Assembly: GCA_027483665.1 (NCBI GenBank)
Contig: JAIXUC010000003.1
Location: forward strand, 62,001-126,000
Reading direction: 5' to 3'
Source: Comamonadaceae bacterium
GTDB taxonomy: Bacteria; Pseudomonadota; Gammaproteobacteria; Burkholderiales; Burkholderiaceae_C
DNA: 64,000 bases
The translations under genes were made by a program, and so were the position numbers. Below the pieces are notes generated by a model. The model made no database searches and was not told the DNA's origin. It was given only the letters and a program-made list of their open reading frames with translations. Shown here one piece after another: positions 1 to 8,590 of the stretch. Numbering within the stretch: position 1 is the stretch's first letter; every line of letters starts with the position of its first letter.

Positions 1-1
1 C

Positions 2-382
2 ATCGCCAGCCGGGTGCTCAGCCGCACCGACACCAGCGACAGCATGATCTTGTCGGTGATGCTGATGCTGGGTCTGGGCGCAGGTGCGCTGGCCTGGCCC
101 AACTGGGTGCCGGTGGCGGCGTCTGACGCGCCCCTGCTGCTGGCGCTGGCAGCTACCGGCTTTTTGGGTCAGGTGGCCATCACCGCAGCGTTCAGCCGAG
201 GGCAGGCCAGCGCAGTGGCGCCTTTCGAGTACACCGCCTTGGCTTGGGGCATCGGGCTGGACTGGTGGCTGTGGTCCACCTGGCCAGACAGCGCCACTTG
301 GCTGGGCGGCGGCATCATCGTGGCCAGCGGCATTTACTTGTTGCGCCGCGAACGGGTGCATGCGGCGGTGGAGCACCCCTAG
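2..382 (+). CDS. EamA/DMT-family permease, C-terminal part (truncated by window edge)
   Basis: The reading frame is open from the first complete codon of the window, so the gene begins upstream; the GTG at 14 is internal. The visible 126 residues hold three to four hydrophobic segments (around LMLGLGAGALAW, LLLALAATGFLGQVAITAAF and LGGGIIVASGIYLLRR) with the QVAITAAFSRG..SAVAPFEYTALAW pattern typical of the last helices of drug/metabolite transporters of the EamA/RhaT type. It should be an inner-membrane exporter; the substrate cannot be read. It ends 12 bp before the convergent folate cyclo-ligase gene. Confidence 0.75.
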   Translation: MASRVLSRTDTSDSMILSVMLMLGLGAGALAWPNWVPVAASDAPLLLALAATGFLGQVAITAAFSRGQASAVAPFEYTALAWGIGLDWWLWSTWPDSATWLGGGIIVASGIYLLRRERVHAAVEHP

Positions 383-394
383 CCGTGCCGTGAC

Positions 395-997
395 TCAACC
401 CACCGGCCAGACCACGCCGTTGTCGTTGAGGATGGCGTCCAGCGGCAGGTCGTGCGCTTCGGCTTCGAAGTCGGGCAGGAAGCCCGGCGCGAAGCCCAGG
501 CCCACCGTAAAGGGCTTGGGTTGCAGGCTGGCCAGCGTGCGGTCGTAAAAGCCACCGCCATAACCTAGCCGATAGCCACCCGCCGCGTAGCCCACGCAGG
601 GCACGAACAAAAGCGTGGGCACGATCACTTCGGTGTCTTTGGGCTTGGGAATGCCATAGGCATCTTCCTGCATCGGGCAGCCCGGGTACCAAGCGTGGAA
701 GGTGAGCGTTTTGTGGACTTTGTCGACCACCGGCAGCCCGATGCGGCGAAGCTGCGACTCTTCCAGCAGTTCGCCGTCTTCCTTCCAGCGGTGCAGCGCG
801 GGCAGTGGATCGAATTCGCCCTTGATGGGCCAGTAAGCGCCAATCACCGTGTCGGGCCTGCCGACGAGCCAGATGCGCATCACCCGCTGCAGCAAATCGG
901 ATCGCTCGGCCCAATCGGCCATCGACAGACGAGCAGCAATCAGCGACTGGCGCAGTGCTTTTTTGGAGTCGCTGGGTGATTCGGGGGGCGTGTCCAT
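395..997 (-). CDS. 5-formyltetrahydrofolate cyclo-ligase
   Basis: A 200-residue protein of the MTHFS/YgfA family, which converts 5-formyltetrahydrofolate to 5,10-methenyltetrahydrofolate using ATP and so salvages a dead-end folate in the cytosol. Family marks are the N-terminal SKKALRQSLIAAR (basic ATP-contacting part), IGAYWPIKGEFDPLP, and the glycine-rich GYRLGYGGGFYDRTL loop near residues 145-160. Length is normal. The start ATG lies only 9 bp from the divergent transglycosylase start, so the two promoters must overlap the opposing genes or each other. In many proteobacteria this gene follows 6S RNA (ssrS), but no 6S-like sequence is visible here. Confidence 0.93.
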   Translation of the reverse strand: MDTPPESPSDSKKALRQSLIAARLSMADWAERSDLLQRVMRIWLVGRPDTVIGAYWPIKGEFDPLPALHRWKEDGELLEESQLRRIGLPVVDKVHKTLTFHAWYPGCPMQEDAYGIPKPKDTEVIVPTLLFVPCVGYAAGGYRLGYGGGFYDRTLASLQPKPFTVGLGFAPGFLPDFEAEAHDLPLDAILNDNGVVWPVG

Positions 998-1006
998 AAT
1001 CCAAGC

Positions 1007-3076
1007 ATGCTGTTGAAACCCATTCTGTCACTGATCTTTGGCCTCGCTGGCGGGCTGTTGGCACCCCTTGCGAACACCGCGCTGGCTCAAGCACAGCCGA
1101 CCTCGTCGGCACGCAACCAGCCACCGCCGAGCAGCACTGCAACCCCCGCCTTGAGCAGCGCCGAGCAAGCGCTGCTGGACATGGCGCAGGCCGCGCGCCG
1201 TGGTGACAGCCAGAGATTGGCTGAGCTGCTGCCCAGAACCCGTGGCCACCTGCTTGAACCTTGGGCGCATTACTGGGACATGCGCTCCAGGCTGGAATCT
1301 GCCAGTGCAGGTGAGATCCGCGCCACCCTGCAGCGTCTGGCAGGCACCTACCAAGAAGACCGCTTGCGCAACGACTGGCTGCTGCTGCTGGGGCAGCGCC
1401 GGGACTGGGCCACCTTCGACGCCGAAGTGGCTGCCTTTCGCATGCGCGACGACCGCGATGTGCGCTGCTACCAAATCAGCTCAGACCTCGTGCAGGGGCG
1501 CGTAGCAGCCACTGCCAAACAAGCCGTGGCCGATGAGGCACGCAGCCTTTGGATGGCGCAGCGCGAGGCTGACGACGCCTGCACCTTCGCTGTAGAAACC
1601 CTTTTCAACAGCAAGCACCTCAACACAGCCGACCTGTGGCTGAAAGCCCGGCAAGCGGCCGAGGCCAATCGGCCGCGAGCGGTAGACGATGCGGTGCTGC
1701 TGGCGGCACCGCAAATGGCCAAACGCGTGGGCGAGGTCATGGTGCGCCCGCAAACGTTCTTGCGAGCCCGCACCACCGCGCCGACGATGGCCGACCAGGA
1801 ACTGGTGGTGATGGCCCTGGCGCGGTTGGCGCAAAACGAACCGCACGAAGCCGCCACCTTGCTCGATCAGCACTGGGGCGTTCACCTGAAACCGGCGGCG
1901 CGCTCTTGGGCCTGGGGTGCCATCGGCCGCAGCGCCGCCATGAAGCTGTCGCCACTGGCTGCTGGCTACTTCGCCAATGGCCGGGAAGCCGACATGAGCG
2001 ACGAGCAACTGGCATGGCGCACCCGCGCTGCCTTGCGCGGTCAGCGTTGGCGTGACGTGGTGGCTTCGGTGGATGCCATGAGCCCCAGCGCTCAGAAAGA
2101 CCCCACCTGGATTTACTGGAAAGCCAGAGCCCACTTGGCGGGGCGCAACGAAGCAGCGCGCGCCGAAGCGACTGCTGCTTTGCAAGGCATTGCTGGGGTG
2201 CGCGGCTTCTACGAAAAATTGGCGGCTGAAGAGCTCGGGCAAACCATCGTCACGCCGCCACGGCCAGACGCTCTGAGCACCGAAGAGCTGCAGGCAGCGC
2301 GCAGCAACCCGGGCCTGCGTCGAGCCTTGGCAGCGATTGCCATCGGCCTGCGCCCGGACGGCGTGCGCGAATGGAATTACAGCGTCGGCCTGCACACGCC
2401 TGGCGGCATGAACGACCGCGAACTGCTGGCAGCAGCGCAGCTGGCTTGCGAGGCCCAGGTTTGGGACCGCTGCATCAACACCAGCGAGCGCACCAAAGTC
2501 GCCTTTGATGCAGTTCAGCGCTTCCCGATGCCGCACCGAGAAGCGCTGACGCAGCGCGCCAAGCAAATTGGCTTGGATGCGTCGTATGTGTACGGGCTCA
2601 TTCGCCAAGAGTCGCGCTTCATCACAGACGCCCGCTCCAGCGTGGGCGCATCGGGCTTGATGCAGGTGATGCCCGCCACCGCGCGCTGGACCGCACGCAA
2701 GATCGGACTCGATGGCTTCACCGTCGCACAGCTCAACGAGCGCGACACCAACATCGCCATCGGCACGGCCTATTTGCAGATGGTGCTCGATGAGTTCGAG
2801 GGCTCCATGTCGCTGGCCGCAGCGGCCTACAACGCAGGCCCGTCGCGCTCACGCCTGTGGCGCAACCCTGATGGTGCAGGCACGGTCTTGGAAGGGGCCA
2901 TCTGGGCCGAGAACGTGCCATTCACAGAGACGCGCGACTACGTGAAAAAGGTGCTGTCCAACGCCACCGATTACGCAGCCCTCATGACGGGGCAGCCGCA
3001 GTCGCTGAAGGCCCGCCTGGGCAAAGTTGGCCCGCGTCCGGGACAGCTGGCGCAGGGCAACCGCGATCTGCCTTGA
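1007..3076 (+). CDS. Soluble lytic murein transglycosylase (Slt family)
   Basis: A 689-residue exported enzyme expected to cleave peptidoglycan glycan strands with formation of 1,6-anhydro-MurNAc. Residues 1-27 form a signal peptide ending at LANTALA-QA. A long alpha-superhelical region (about 50-510) follows, as in Slt70. The C-terminal SLT domain carries the catalytic glutamate in GLIRQESRF (about residue 538), then GASGLMQVMPATA and AAAAYNAGPSR. The 1,6-anhydro product is the substrate of AnmK, whose gene lies at 34.5 kb. Downstream, the HD-GYP-like gene starts after 56 bp on the same strand. Confidence 0.93.
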   Translation: MLLKPILSLIFGLAGGLLAPLANTALAQAQPTSSARNQPPPSSTATPALSSAEQALLDMAQAARRGDSQRLAELLPRTRGHLLEPWAHYWDMRSRLESASAGEIRATLQRLAGTYQEDRLRNDWLLLLGQRRDWATFDAEVAAFRMRDDRDVRCYQISSDLVQGRVAATAKQAVADEARSLWMAQREADDACTFAVETLFNSKHLNTADLWLKARQAAEANRPRAVDDAVLLAAPQMAKRVGEVMVRPQTFLRARTTAPTMADQELVVMALARLAQNEPHEAATLLDQHWGVHLKPAARSWAWGAIGRSAAMKLSPLAAGYFANGREADMSDEQLAWRTRAALRGQRWRDVVASVDAMSPSAQKDPTWIYWKARAHLAGRNEAARAEATAALQGIAGVRGFYEKLAAEELGQTIVTPPRPDALSTEELQAARSNPGLRRALAAIAIGLRPDGVREWNYSVGLHTPGGMNDRELLAAAQLACEAQVWDRCINTSERTKVAFDAVQRFPMPHREALTQRAKQIGLDASYVYGLIRQESRFITDARSSVGASGLMQVMPATARWTARKIGLDGFTVAQLNERDTNIAIGTAYLQMVLDEFEGSMSLAAAAYNAGPSRSRLWRNPDGAGTVLEGAIWAENVPFTETRDYVKKVLSNATDYAALMTGQPQSLKARLGKVGPRPGQLAQGNRDLP

Positions 3077-3132
3077 ACGGCAGCCATGGCTCAATCGTTG
3101 AATGGCATGAGCCTGCACACCGAAGGCTTTGA

Positions 3133-4305
3133 ATGAGCGCAGCAGGGGACGACTACCACCGTGTGGATCTGCACCAGATCCACACGGGCGTCGCTCTGCC
3201 CTTCGACACCTTCGACGCTTCTGGAAAGTTGCTGCTGCGCAAAGGCCACGTCATCCACAGCGACGACCAACTGGCGCGCTTGCTGGAGCGCGGCCTCTAC
3301 CGTGACCCCCAGGAAGTAGCCGAGTCCCTGGGCCGTGAAGCTGCCAACAAGCGCGGCTATGTTCCGCCACAAGGCCACAAGCAGTGCGCCTTGGCGCAGT
3401 TGGCGGACATCCAGCGGGCGCTGGAGCAGTGGCTGATGGCAGACGACATGCCCCAAGCACCGTTGGCCCTGCTGAGCCTGGCGCGCATGCTGCAGCAGAC
3501 TTGCGAGCTCGACCCCGACGCCAGCCTGGCGAGCATCCAAATGGTGGCTGAGGGCCGCTACTCGGTGCGGCGCATGGTGCACAGCGCGGTGCTTGCCGAG
3601 TTGTTGCTGGCGCAATGGGGAATGTCCTTTGAGGAGCGCACCACGGTTGTAGCCGCAGCGCTCACCATGAACCTGTGTGTCCTGGACTTGCAAGACACGC
3701 TGAGTGAGCAACCGACGCCACCCACCGAACAGCAACGCGAGCAACTGCGGCAACACCCGCAAGCTGCCGTAGAAAAACTGCGCGCACGGGGCGTGAACGA
3801 CGCGCAATGGCTCGATGCCGTGGCGCAACACCACGAGCGCTTGGACGGCAGCGGCTACCCAAAGGGGCTACTCGGCGAGGCCACGAGCTTGGCCGCCCAG
3901 GTCATCGGGTTGGCCGACCGATATGGCGCCATGGCCACAGGCAGAAGCTATCGGCCCTCGGCGTTGCCCAACCTGGTGCTCAAAAGCATCTTCAGCGACA
4001 AAGACAAAACCGTGGACGCGCGCTTGGTGAGCCTGCTGGTGAAAACTGTCGGCGTCTACCCGCCGGGCAGCGTGGTGGTGCTGGCCAATGGGGACACTGC
4101 GGTGGTGGTCAAGCGTACTCAACAGGCCAACTGTCCGGTCGTCAAAGTGGTGCGCACCCAGCGTGCTCAGGTATTGGAAGACCCGCGCAAGCGCCTGACC
4201 AGCGAAGCGCCTTTTGGCATTGATCGCATCATCCCGAGATCGCAGCTCAACTTCCCCCTCGACCCACACCGCTTATGGGACGAAGGCATTGTTTTGAATC
4301 CTTAA
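3133..4305 (+). CDS. HD-GYP-type protein with degenerate HD dyad
   Basis: A 390-residue cytosolic protein of HD-GYP architecture: an N-terminal module common in these proteins (ALPFDTFDASGKLLLRKG, about residues 20-40) and an HD-GYP domain at about 150-290. The GYP half is intact (HHERLDGSGYP, residues 233-243), which would normally bind metals and hydrolyse cyclic di-GMP. The preceding metal-binding HD dyad is replaced by Met179-Asn180 in the ALTMNLCVLD segment, where active members read L-HD-IGK. An upstream His (RMVHS, about 156) is retained. It probably has no or altered phosphodiesterase activity and may act as a c-di-GMP-related binding or regulatory protein; that is inference. Confidence 0.85.
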   Translation: MSAAGDDYHRVDLHQIHTGVALPFDTFDASGKLLLRKGHVIHSDDQLARLLERGLYRDPQEVAESLGREAANKRGYVPPQGHKQCALAQLADIQRALEQWLMADDMPQAPLALLSLARMLQQTCELDPDASLASIQMVAEGRYSVRRMVHSAVLAELLLAQWGMSFEERTTVVAAALTMNLCVLDLQDTLSEQPTPPTEQQREQLRQHPQAAVEKLRARGVNDAQWLDAVAQHHERLDGSGYPKGLLGEATSLAAQVIGLADRYGAMATGRSYRPSALPNLVLKSIFSDKDKTVDARLVSLLVKTVGVYPPGSVVVLANGDTAVVVKRTQQANCPVVKVVRTQRAQVLEDPRKRLTSEAPFGIDRIIPRSQLNFPLDPHRLWDEGIVLNP

Positions 4306-4371
4306 AGTCTGGACCGATATGCATCACTCCATGAATCACCACAAAACCAGCGCACTGCGGAGCAGCCGACC

Positions 4372-5328
4372 ATGAAGCGCGTGCTGGTACTGGGTGGCAC
4401 AGGCTTTGTAGGCCGGCACGTCTGCGAAAAGCTCACACGCGCCAACTGGCGGGCGGTGGTGCCGACGCGGCGCGAGGCCAACGCCCGCCACATCCAAACC
4501 CTGCCCCTGGTGGACGTGCTGGTGGGCGACGTACACGACGAAGCCACCCTGACGCGTCTGCTGGCCGGCTGCGACGCGGTGGTGAACCTGGTGGCCATCC
4601 TCCATGGAGATGAGGCCTCGTTCGACCGCGTTCACCGCGCACTGCCCAGCACGCTCGTCAAGGCCTGCGCCAGCGCTGGCGTCAAGCGTGTGGTGCATGT
4701 CAGCGCATTGGGTGTCGATGCGCAAGGCCCGTCCATGTACCAACGCAGCAAGGCTGCCGGCGAGGCCGTTCTGCGAGCCGCGGATCTGGAGCTGACCGTG
4801 CTGCGCCCCAGCGTCATCTTTGGCGCTGAAGATCGGTTTCTGAATGTGTTTGCTGCGCTGCAAGGGCTGTTTCCCCTCGTGCCGTTGGCCGGGGCCGACA
4901 CACGCTTTGCACCGGTGTGGGTGGAAGACGTGGCCGAAGCGGTGGTGCGCTGCCTGAATCGGCCCGAGACCATCGGCCAGACCTTCGAGGTCTTTGGCCC
5001 GCAGGTGCTGAGCTTGCGCGAGTTGGTGCAAGCCGCTGGCCGCTGGGCGGGTGTGGCCGGTGGCCGTGGCCGCCCCGTGATCGGCCTGCCGCTGTCACTC
5101 GGGCGCTGGCAGGCCCGGCTGATGGGCCTGATGCCCGGCGAGCCCCTGATGAGCGTGGACAACGTCGATTCGCTGCAGGTGGACAACCTGCCCACCGGCC
5201 AATTCCCTGGCTTGGCAGCGCTGGGCCTGGCCGCCACCTCGCTGGATGCTGTTGCCCCCTCTTACCTCGGCCACCGTGGCTTGCGCGAACGCCTGCTGGC
5301 CTATCGTAGACGCGCAGGAAGGCTCTGA
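4372..5328 (+). CDS. Complex I NDUFA9-like NAD(P)-binding epimerase-family protein
   Basis: A 318-residue atypical short-chain dehydrogenase. The Rossmann nucleotide site is GGTGFVGRHV at residues 8-17; VVNLVAILHGD and the YQRSKAAGE segment (about 123-131) occupy the positions of the extended-SDR active site. The sequence resembles the NDUFA9-like family that in mitochondria is an accessory subunit of respiratory complex I; bacterial members have no defined substrate. It stops 6 bp before the GST gene, so the two are probably co-transcribed. Confidence 0.8.
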   Translation: MKRVLVLGGTGFVGRHVCEKLTRANWRAVVPTRREANARHIQTLPLVDVLVGDVHDEATLTRLLAGCDAVVNLVAILHGDEASFDRVHRALPSTLVKACASAGVKRVVHVSALGVDAQGPSMYQRSKAAGEAVLRAADLELTVLRPSVIFGAEDRFLNVFAALQGLFPLVPLAGADTRFAPVWVEDVAEAVVRCLNRPETIGQTFEVFGPQVLSLRELVQAAGRWAGVAGGRGRPVIGLPLSLGRWQARLMGLMPGEPLMSVDNVDSLQVDNLPTGQFPGLAALGLAATSLDAVAPSYLGHRGLRERLLAYRRRAGRL

Positions 5329-5334
5329 ACCAAC

Positions 5335-6018
5335 ATGATGCAGCTCTACATCGGCAACAAGAATTACTCGTCCTGGTCCATGCGGCCATGGGTGCTCATG
5401 CAGCAAGCGGGCATCCCATTTGAAGAGGTCAAGCTGCGTTTCGACAGCTTTGATGCCGACTCGGACTTCAAGCGCCGCGTGCAGGCTGTCAGCCCCACGG
5501 CCAAGGTGCCCGTGCTGGTGCACGACGGCTTGGCCATCTGGGACACCTTGGCCATTGCCGAGTACTTGGCAGAAACCTTCCACGACCGCGCTCTGTGGCC
5601 TGCTGAGCGTGCGGCGCGGGCTCGGGCGCGCAGCGTCAGCGCCGAGATGCACTCGGGCTTTGGCGCGCTGCGCAGCGCTTGCCCCATGAACATCGAAGCG
5701 CACCTGCCCGAGGTGGGCGCGCTCATCTGGCGCGACAAAGCCGCGGTGCGCGCCGACGTGGCGCGGCTGGTAGCCATGTGGGTTGAGCTGCTGCAAACGC
5801 ACGGCGGCCCGATGTTGTTTGGGGGCTTCAGCGTGGCCGACGCGTTTTATGCGCCGGTGTGCATGCGGCTTCGCACCTATGCCTTGCCTGTTCCAGAAGC
5901 CGTCGAAGCCTACATGGCGCGCGTCTGCGCTTTGCCCGGTGTAGCGCAATGGGTCAGCGACGCCAAAGCCGAGGCCGACTTTCTGGACTTCGAAGAGCCC
6001 TACCGCCTGAAGCGCTGA
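5335..6018 (+). CDS. Glutathione S-transferase family protein
   Basis: A 227-residue cytosolic protein with an N-terminal thioredoxin-fold half (MQLYIGNKNYSSWSMRPWV; serine at the usual catalytic position) including SPTAKVPVLVHDG and DTLAIAEYLAE, which contact glutathione, and an all-helical C-terminal half. This N-terminus is characteristic of a proteobacterial GST group with unassigned substrates. Either of two adjacent ATGs (5335, 5338) could be used. It follows the NDUFA9-like gene almost without gap; the cca gene begins 64 bp later. Confidence 0.9.
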   Translation: MMQLYIGNKNYSSWSMRPWVLMQQAGIPFEEVKLRFDSFDADSDFKRRVQAVSPTAKVPVLVHDGLAIWDTLAIAEYLAETFHDRALWPAERAARARARSVSAEMHSGFGALRSACPMNIEAHLPEVGALIWRDKAAVRADVARLVAMWVELLQTHGGPMLFGGFSVADAFYAPVCMRLRTYALPVPEAVEAYMARVCALPGVAQWVSDAKAEADFLDFEEPYRLKR

Positions 6019-6082
6019 CAGCTCGGCAACACGCACCGCTGCCCCGGTCTAAGCCCACTCCATCACCCGACCTGCTCACAAC

Positions 6083-7363
6083 ATGGACATCTATTGCGTG
6101 GGCGGTGCGGTGCGAGACCACTTGCTCGGCCGGCCCGTGCACGACCGCGATTGGGTGGTGGTGGGCGCACGCGCACAAGACCTGCTGAACCTGGGCTTCA
6201 CGCCCGTCGGACGCGATTTCCCGGTCTTCTTGCACCCGGTCACGAAGGATGAAGTGGCCCTGGCGCGCACTGAACGGAAATCAGGCGCAGGCTACCGAGG
6301 CTTTGAGGTTCACGCCAGCCCCGATGTGACGCTGGAAGAAGACCTCTCGCGGCGCGACCTCACCATCAACGCCATGGCCGTGCGCGTGCCGCTGTCCAGC
6401 CCTGCTGACGTGCCGCCGCCCGGCTTGCAGTTCAGCCCTGGCGACCTGTATGACCCCTTCAACGGCCAGCGTGATTTGCAGAAAAGCCTGCTGAGGCACG
6501 TCACACCCGCCTTTCGCGAGGACCCGGTGCGCATCTTGAGGGTGGCGCGTTTGGCCGCGCGCTTGGCCGACTTTTCGGTCCACCCCGACACACTGGCCCT
6601 CGCCCGCGACATGGTGGCCGCAGGCGAGGCCGATGCACTGGTGCCCGAGCGCACGTGGCAAGAACTCTCTCGCGGCCTGATGGAAGCGCGCCCTTCGCGC
6701 ATGCTGCAAGTGCTGCGCGAATGCGGCGCATTGGCGCGCGTGTTGCCCGAGTTGGACGCGCTGTGGGGCGTGCCGCAGCGCGCAGAACACCACCCCGAAG
6801 TCGACACCGGCGCGCACATGCTGTTGGTCATGGACGAATGTGCCCGCGCCCAGGCACCGCTGGAAGTGCGCTTTGCCGCCCTGGTTCACGACTTGGGCAA
6901 AGGCACTACGCCGACTGATCTGCTGCCGCGCCACCACGGCCACGAACAACGCAGTCTGCGTCTGCTGCGCCAAGTGGCCGAGCGCCTGCGCGTGCCGCAG
7001 GCCTGCCGCGAGCTGGCCGAGGTGGTGGCCCTGGAACACGGCCACATCCATGCCAGCGCCAACTTGGGCGCTGCCGCCTTGCTGCGCCTGCTGCAACGCT
7101 GTGATGCGCTGCGCCGCCCGGAGCGCTTTCACCTGGCGCTGCAAGCCTGCGCCTGCGACGCCCGAGGCCGTCTGGGTCTGCAAGAGCGGCCCTACCCGCA
7201 GGCCGAGCGCTTGGCCCAAGCCCTGGCTGTGGTGCAGGCGGTCGATGCCCAAGCCGTGGTTCAGGCGGCTCAAGCATCGGGTTTGCAAGGCCCCGGCGTG
7301 GGCGCTGCACTGACAAGCGCACAAGAGCAGGCGCTGGCGCAGTGGTTGGGCGAGGCGCAGTAA
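6083..7363 (+). CDS. cca: Multifunctional CCA tRNA nucleotidyltransferase
   Basis: Adds or repairs the 3' CCA end of tRNAs. The 426-residue protein has the class II nucleotidyltransferase head with the CVGGAVRDHLLG motif at residues 5-16, the DRDWVVVGA metal-binding acidic pair, RRDLTINAMAV, and DPVRILRVARLAARL for base selection. A C-terminal HD domain with ALVHDLGKG (about 272-280) is intact, as in the E. coli-type enzyme with additional phosphatase and phosphodiesterase activity. It is transcribed with its neighbours but separated from the next gene by 42 bp. Confidence 0.96.
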   Translation: MDIYCVGGAVRDHLLGRPVHDRDWVVVGARAQDLLNLGFTPVGRDFPVFLHPVTKDEVALARTERKSGAGYRGFEVHASPDVTLEEDLSRRDLTINAMAVRVPLSSPADVPPPGLQFSPGDLYDPFNGQRDLQKSLLRHVTPAFREDPVRILRVARLAARLADFSVHPDTLALARDMVAAGEADALVPERTWQELSRGLMEARPSRMLQVLRECGALARVLPELDALWGVPQRAEHHPEVDTGAHMLLVMDECARAQAPLEVRFAALVHDLGKGTTPTDLLPRHHGHEQRSLRLLRQVAERLRVPQACRELAEVVALEHGHIHASANLGAAALLRLLQRCDALRRPERFHLALQACACDARGRLGLQERPYPQAERLAQALAVVQAVDAQAVVQAAQASGLQGPGVGAALTSAQEQALAQWLGEAQ

Positions 7364-7405
7364 CCCACTAACACCATCAGCCGTACCTTTTGCGATGATG
7401 CTCCG

Positions 7406-7810
7406 ATGAAGCAGCCGTTCAACCCACTCAACTCCACCTTGGCACGCGGCATTCGGGAAGTGGGCTTTCGCAAGTGGTACGAGCGCGAGCTGCTGTCCAG
7501 CCACGCGCACATGCTGCTGTGCTTGCTGGCCACCATCGCCATGATCGCCAGCTTCGAGGCGTTTTCCGGGGCCAGCTTTGAAGAGAAGGTGCTCGATACC
7601 GTGTTTGTGGTCGCCAGCGGCGCCATTGCCCTGTGGGCTATGCGCCGCTATTTGTTCTTGCTGATGCACGCAGAAGAAATGGCCAACCAAGCCGTGTGCG
7701 AGACCTGCGAAACCTACGGTCGGCTCGACGTGGTGGAAGAAAACACCCGCACCGGGGCCACCGCCGTGCGCTGCCGCAAGTGCCAACACGAATGGACGCT
7801 GCTGCCCTGA
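7406..7810 (+). CDS. Small membrane protein with C-terminal zinc-ribbon-like CxxC pairs
   Basis: An unrecognised 134-residue protein. Two hydrophobic segments (HMLLCLLATIAMIASFEAF, about 34-52, and LDTVFVVASGAIALWAM, about 61-77) suggest two membrane passes. The C-terminus holds CETCETYG and, about 25 residues later, CRKCQHEW, a four-cysteine arrangement that could bind zinc in the cytosol. It lies 18 bp upstream of the response regulator gene, so it may share a transcript with the two-component system. No function can be assigned. Confidence 0.65.
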   Translation: MKQPFNPLNSTLARGIREVGFRKWYERELLSSHAHMLLCLLATIAMIASFEAFSGASFEEKVLDTVFVVASGAIALWAMRRYLFLLMHAEEMANQAVCETCETYGRLDVVEENTRTGATAVRCRKCQHEWTLLP

Positions 7811-7828
7811 GCGCGCAGGACACCAGCC

Positions 7829-8590
7829 ATGGCGCACTGGTTGATTGTTGAAGACGACGAGCTGCTGCGCGACGGCCTGCAGGCGCAGTTGGCGCAAGCG
7901 GGCCACCAGGTGAGCGCGGCGGCTGACGGCGCGCAAGCACTGGCGGCCTTGGCCGGTGGCAGCGTCGACGGGCTGATCCTTGACTTGGGCCTGCCCCCGG
8001 TGAACGGCGCACCACTGGACGGCCTGATGGTGCTGCGCCAGCTTCGCCAGCGCCTGCCCGCGCTGCCGGTACTCATCCTCACCGCGCGCGATGGCGTGGA
8101 TGACCGCGTGGCCGGGCTGCACGCGGGCGCAGACGACTACCTCACCAAACCCTTTTCCATGGCCGAGCTTCAAGCCCGCGTGCTGGCGCTGCTGCGCCGC
8201 GCCCAGTTGCCCGCCTTCACGGGCTCGGGCGACTGGCTGATGGATGCGCCGCGGCCGCTGCGCGTCCACGGCCAGTGGCCGCAGGCTTGGCTGGGTGATG
8301 AGCTGCTGGAACTGAGCCAGCGCGAATGGACGCTGCTGCGTTTGCTGGTCGCCCAAGCCGGGCAAGTGGTGGGCCGAGAAGAGGTGCTGGCCGCTTGGCA
8401 GGCCGACCCCACGGAGCCCGTGACCCCCAGCGCTAACAGCGCTCAGGCCGGCACCACGCCAGGCGGTGTCAGCACCTCCAATGTGCTGGAGGTGTACGTC
8501 CACCGCCTGCGGCGCAAGCTGGCCGACTCGGGCTTGTCCATACGCAACGTGCGCGGCCTGGGCTATTTGTTGGAACGCGAAGCGCCGTGA
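7829..8590 (+). CDS. OmpR/PhoB-family response regulator (QseB-like)
   Basis: A 253-residue DNA-binding regulator. The receiver domain has the acidic pair VEDDE (residues 7-10), the phospho-acceptor aspartate in LILDLGLP (about 52) and the LTKPF lysine (about 110). The C-terminal winged helix ends VLEVYVHRLRRKL..IRNVRGLGYLL. Compared with typical QseB/TctD receivers there are extra residues after the phospho-site loop (PPVNGAPLDGLMVL) and a Ser/Thr/Ala-rich insert of about 20 residues near 190-215 in the effector domain. The stop overlaps the kinase start by 4 bp, so the pair is translationally coupled. Confidence 0.92.
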   Translation: MAHWLIVEDDELLRDGLQAQLAQAGHQVSAAADGAQALAALAGGSVDGLILDLGLPPVNGAPLDGLMVLRQLRQRLPALPVLILTARDGVDDRVAGLHAGADDYLTKPFSMAELQARVLALLRRAQLPAFTGSGDWLMDAPRPLRVHGQWPQAWLGDELLELSQREWTLLRLLVAQAGQVVGREEVLAAWQADPTEPVTPSANSAQAGTTPGGVSTSNVLEVYVHRLRRKLADSGLSIRNVRGLGYLLEREAP

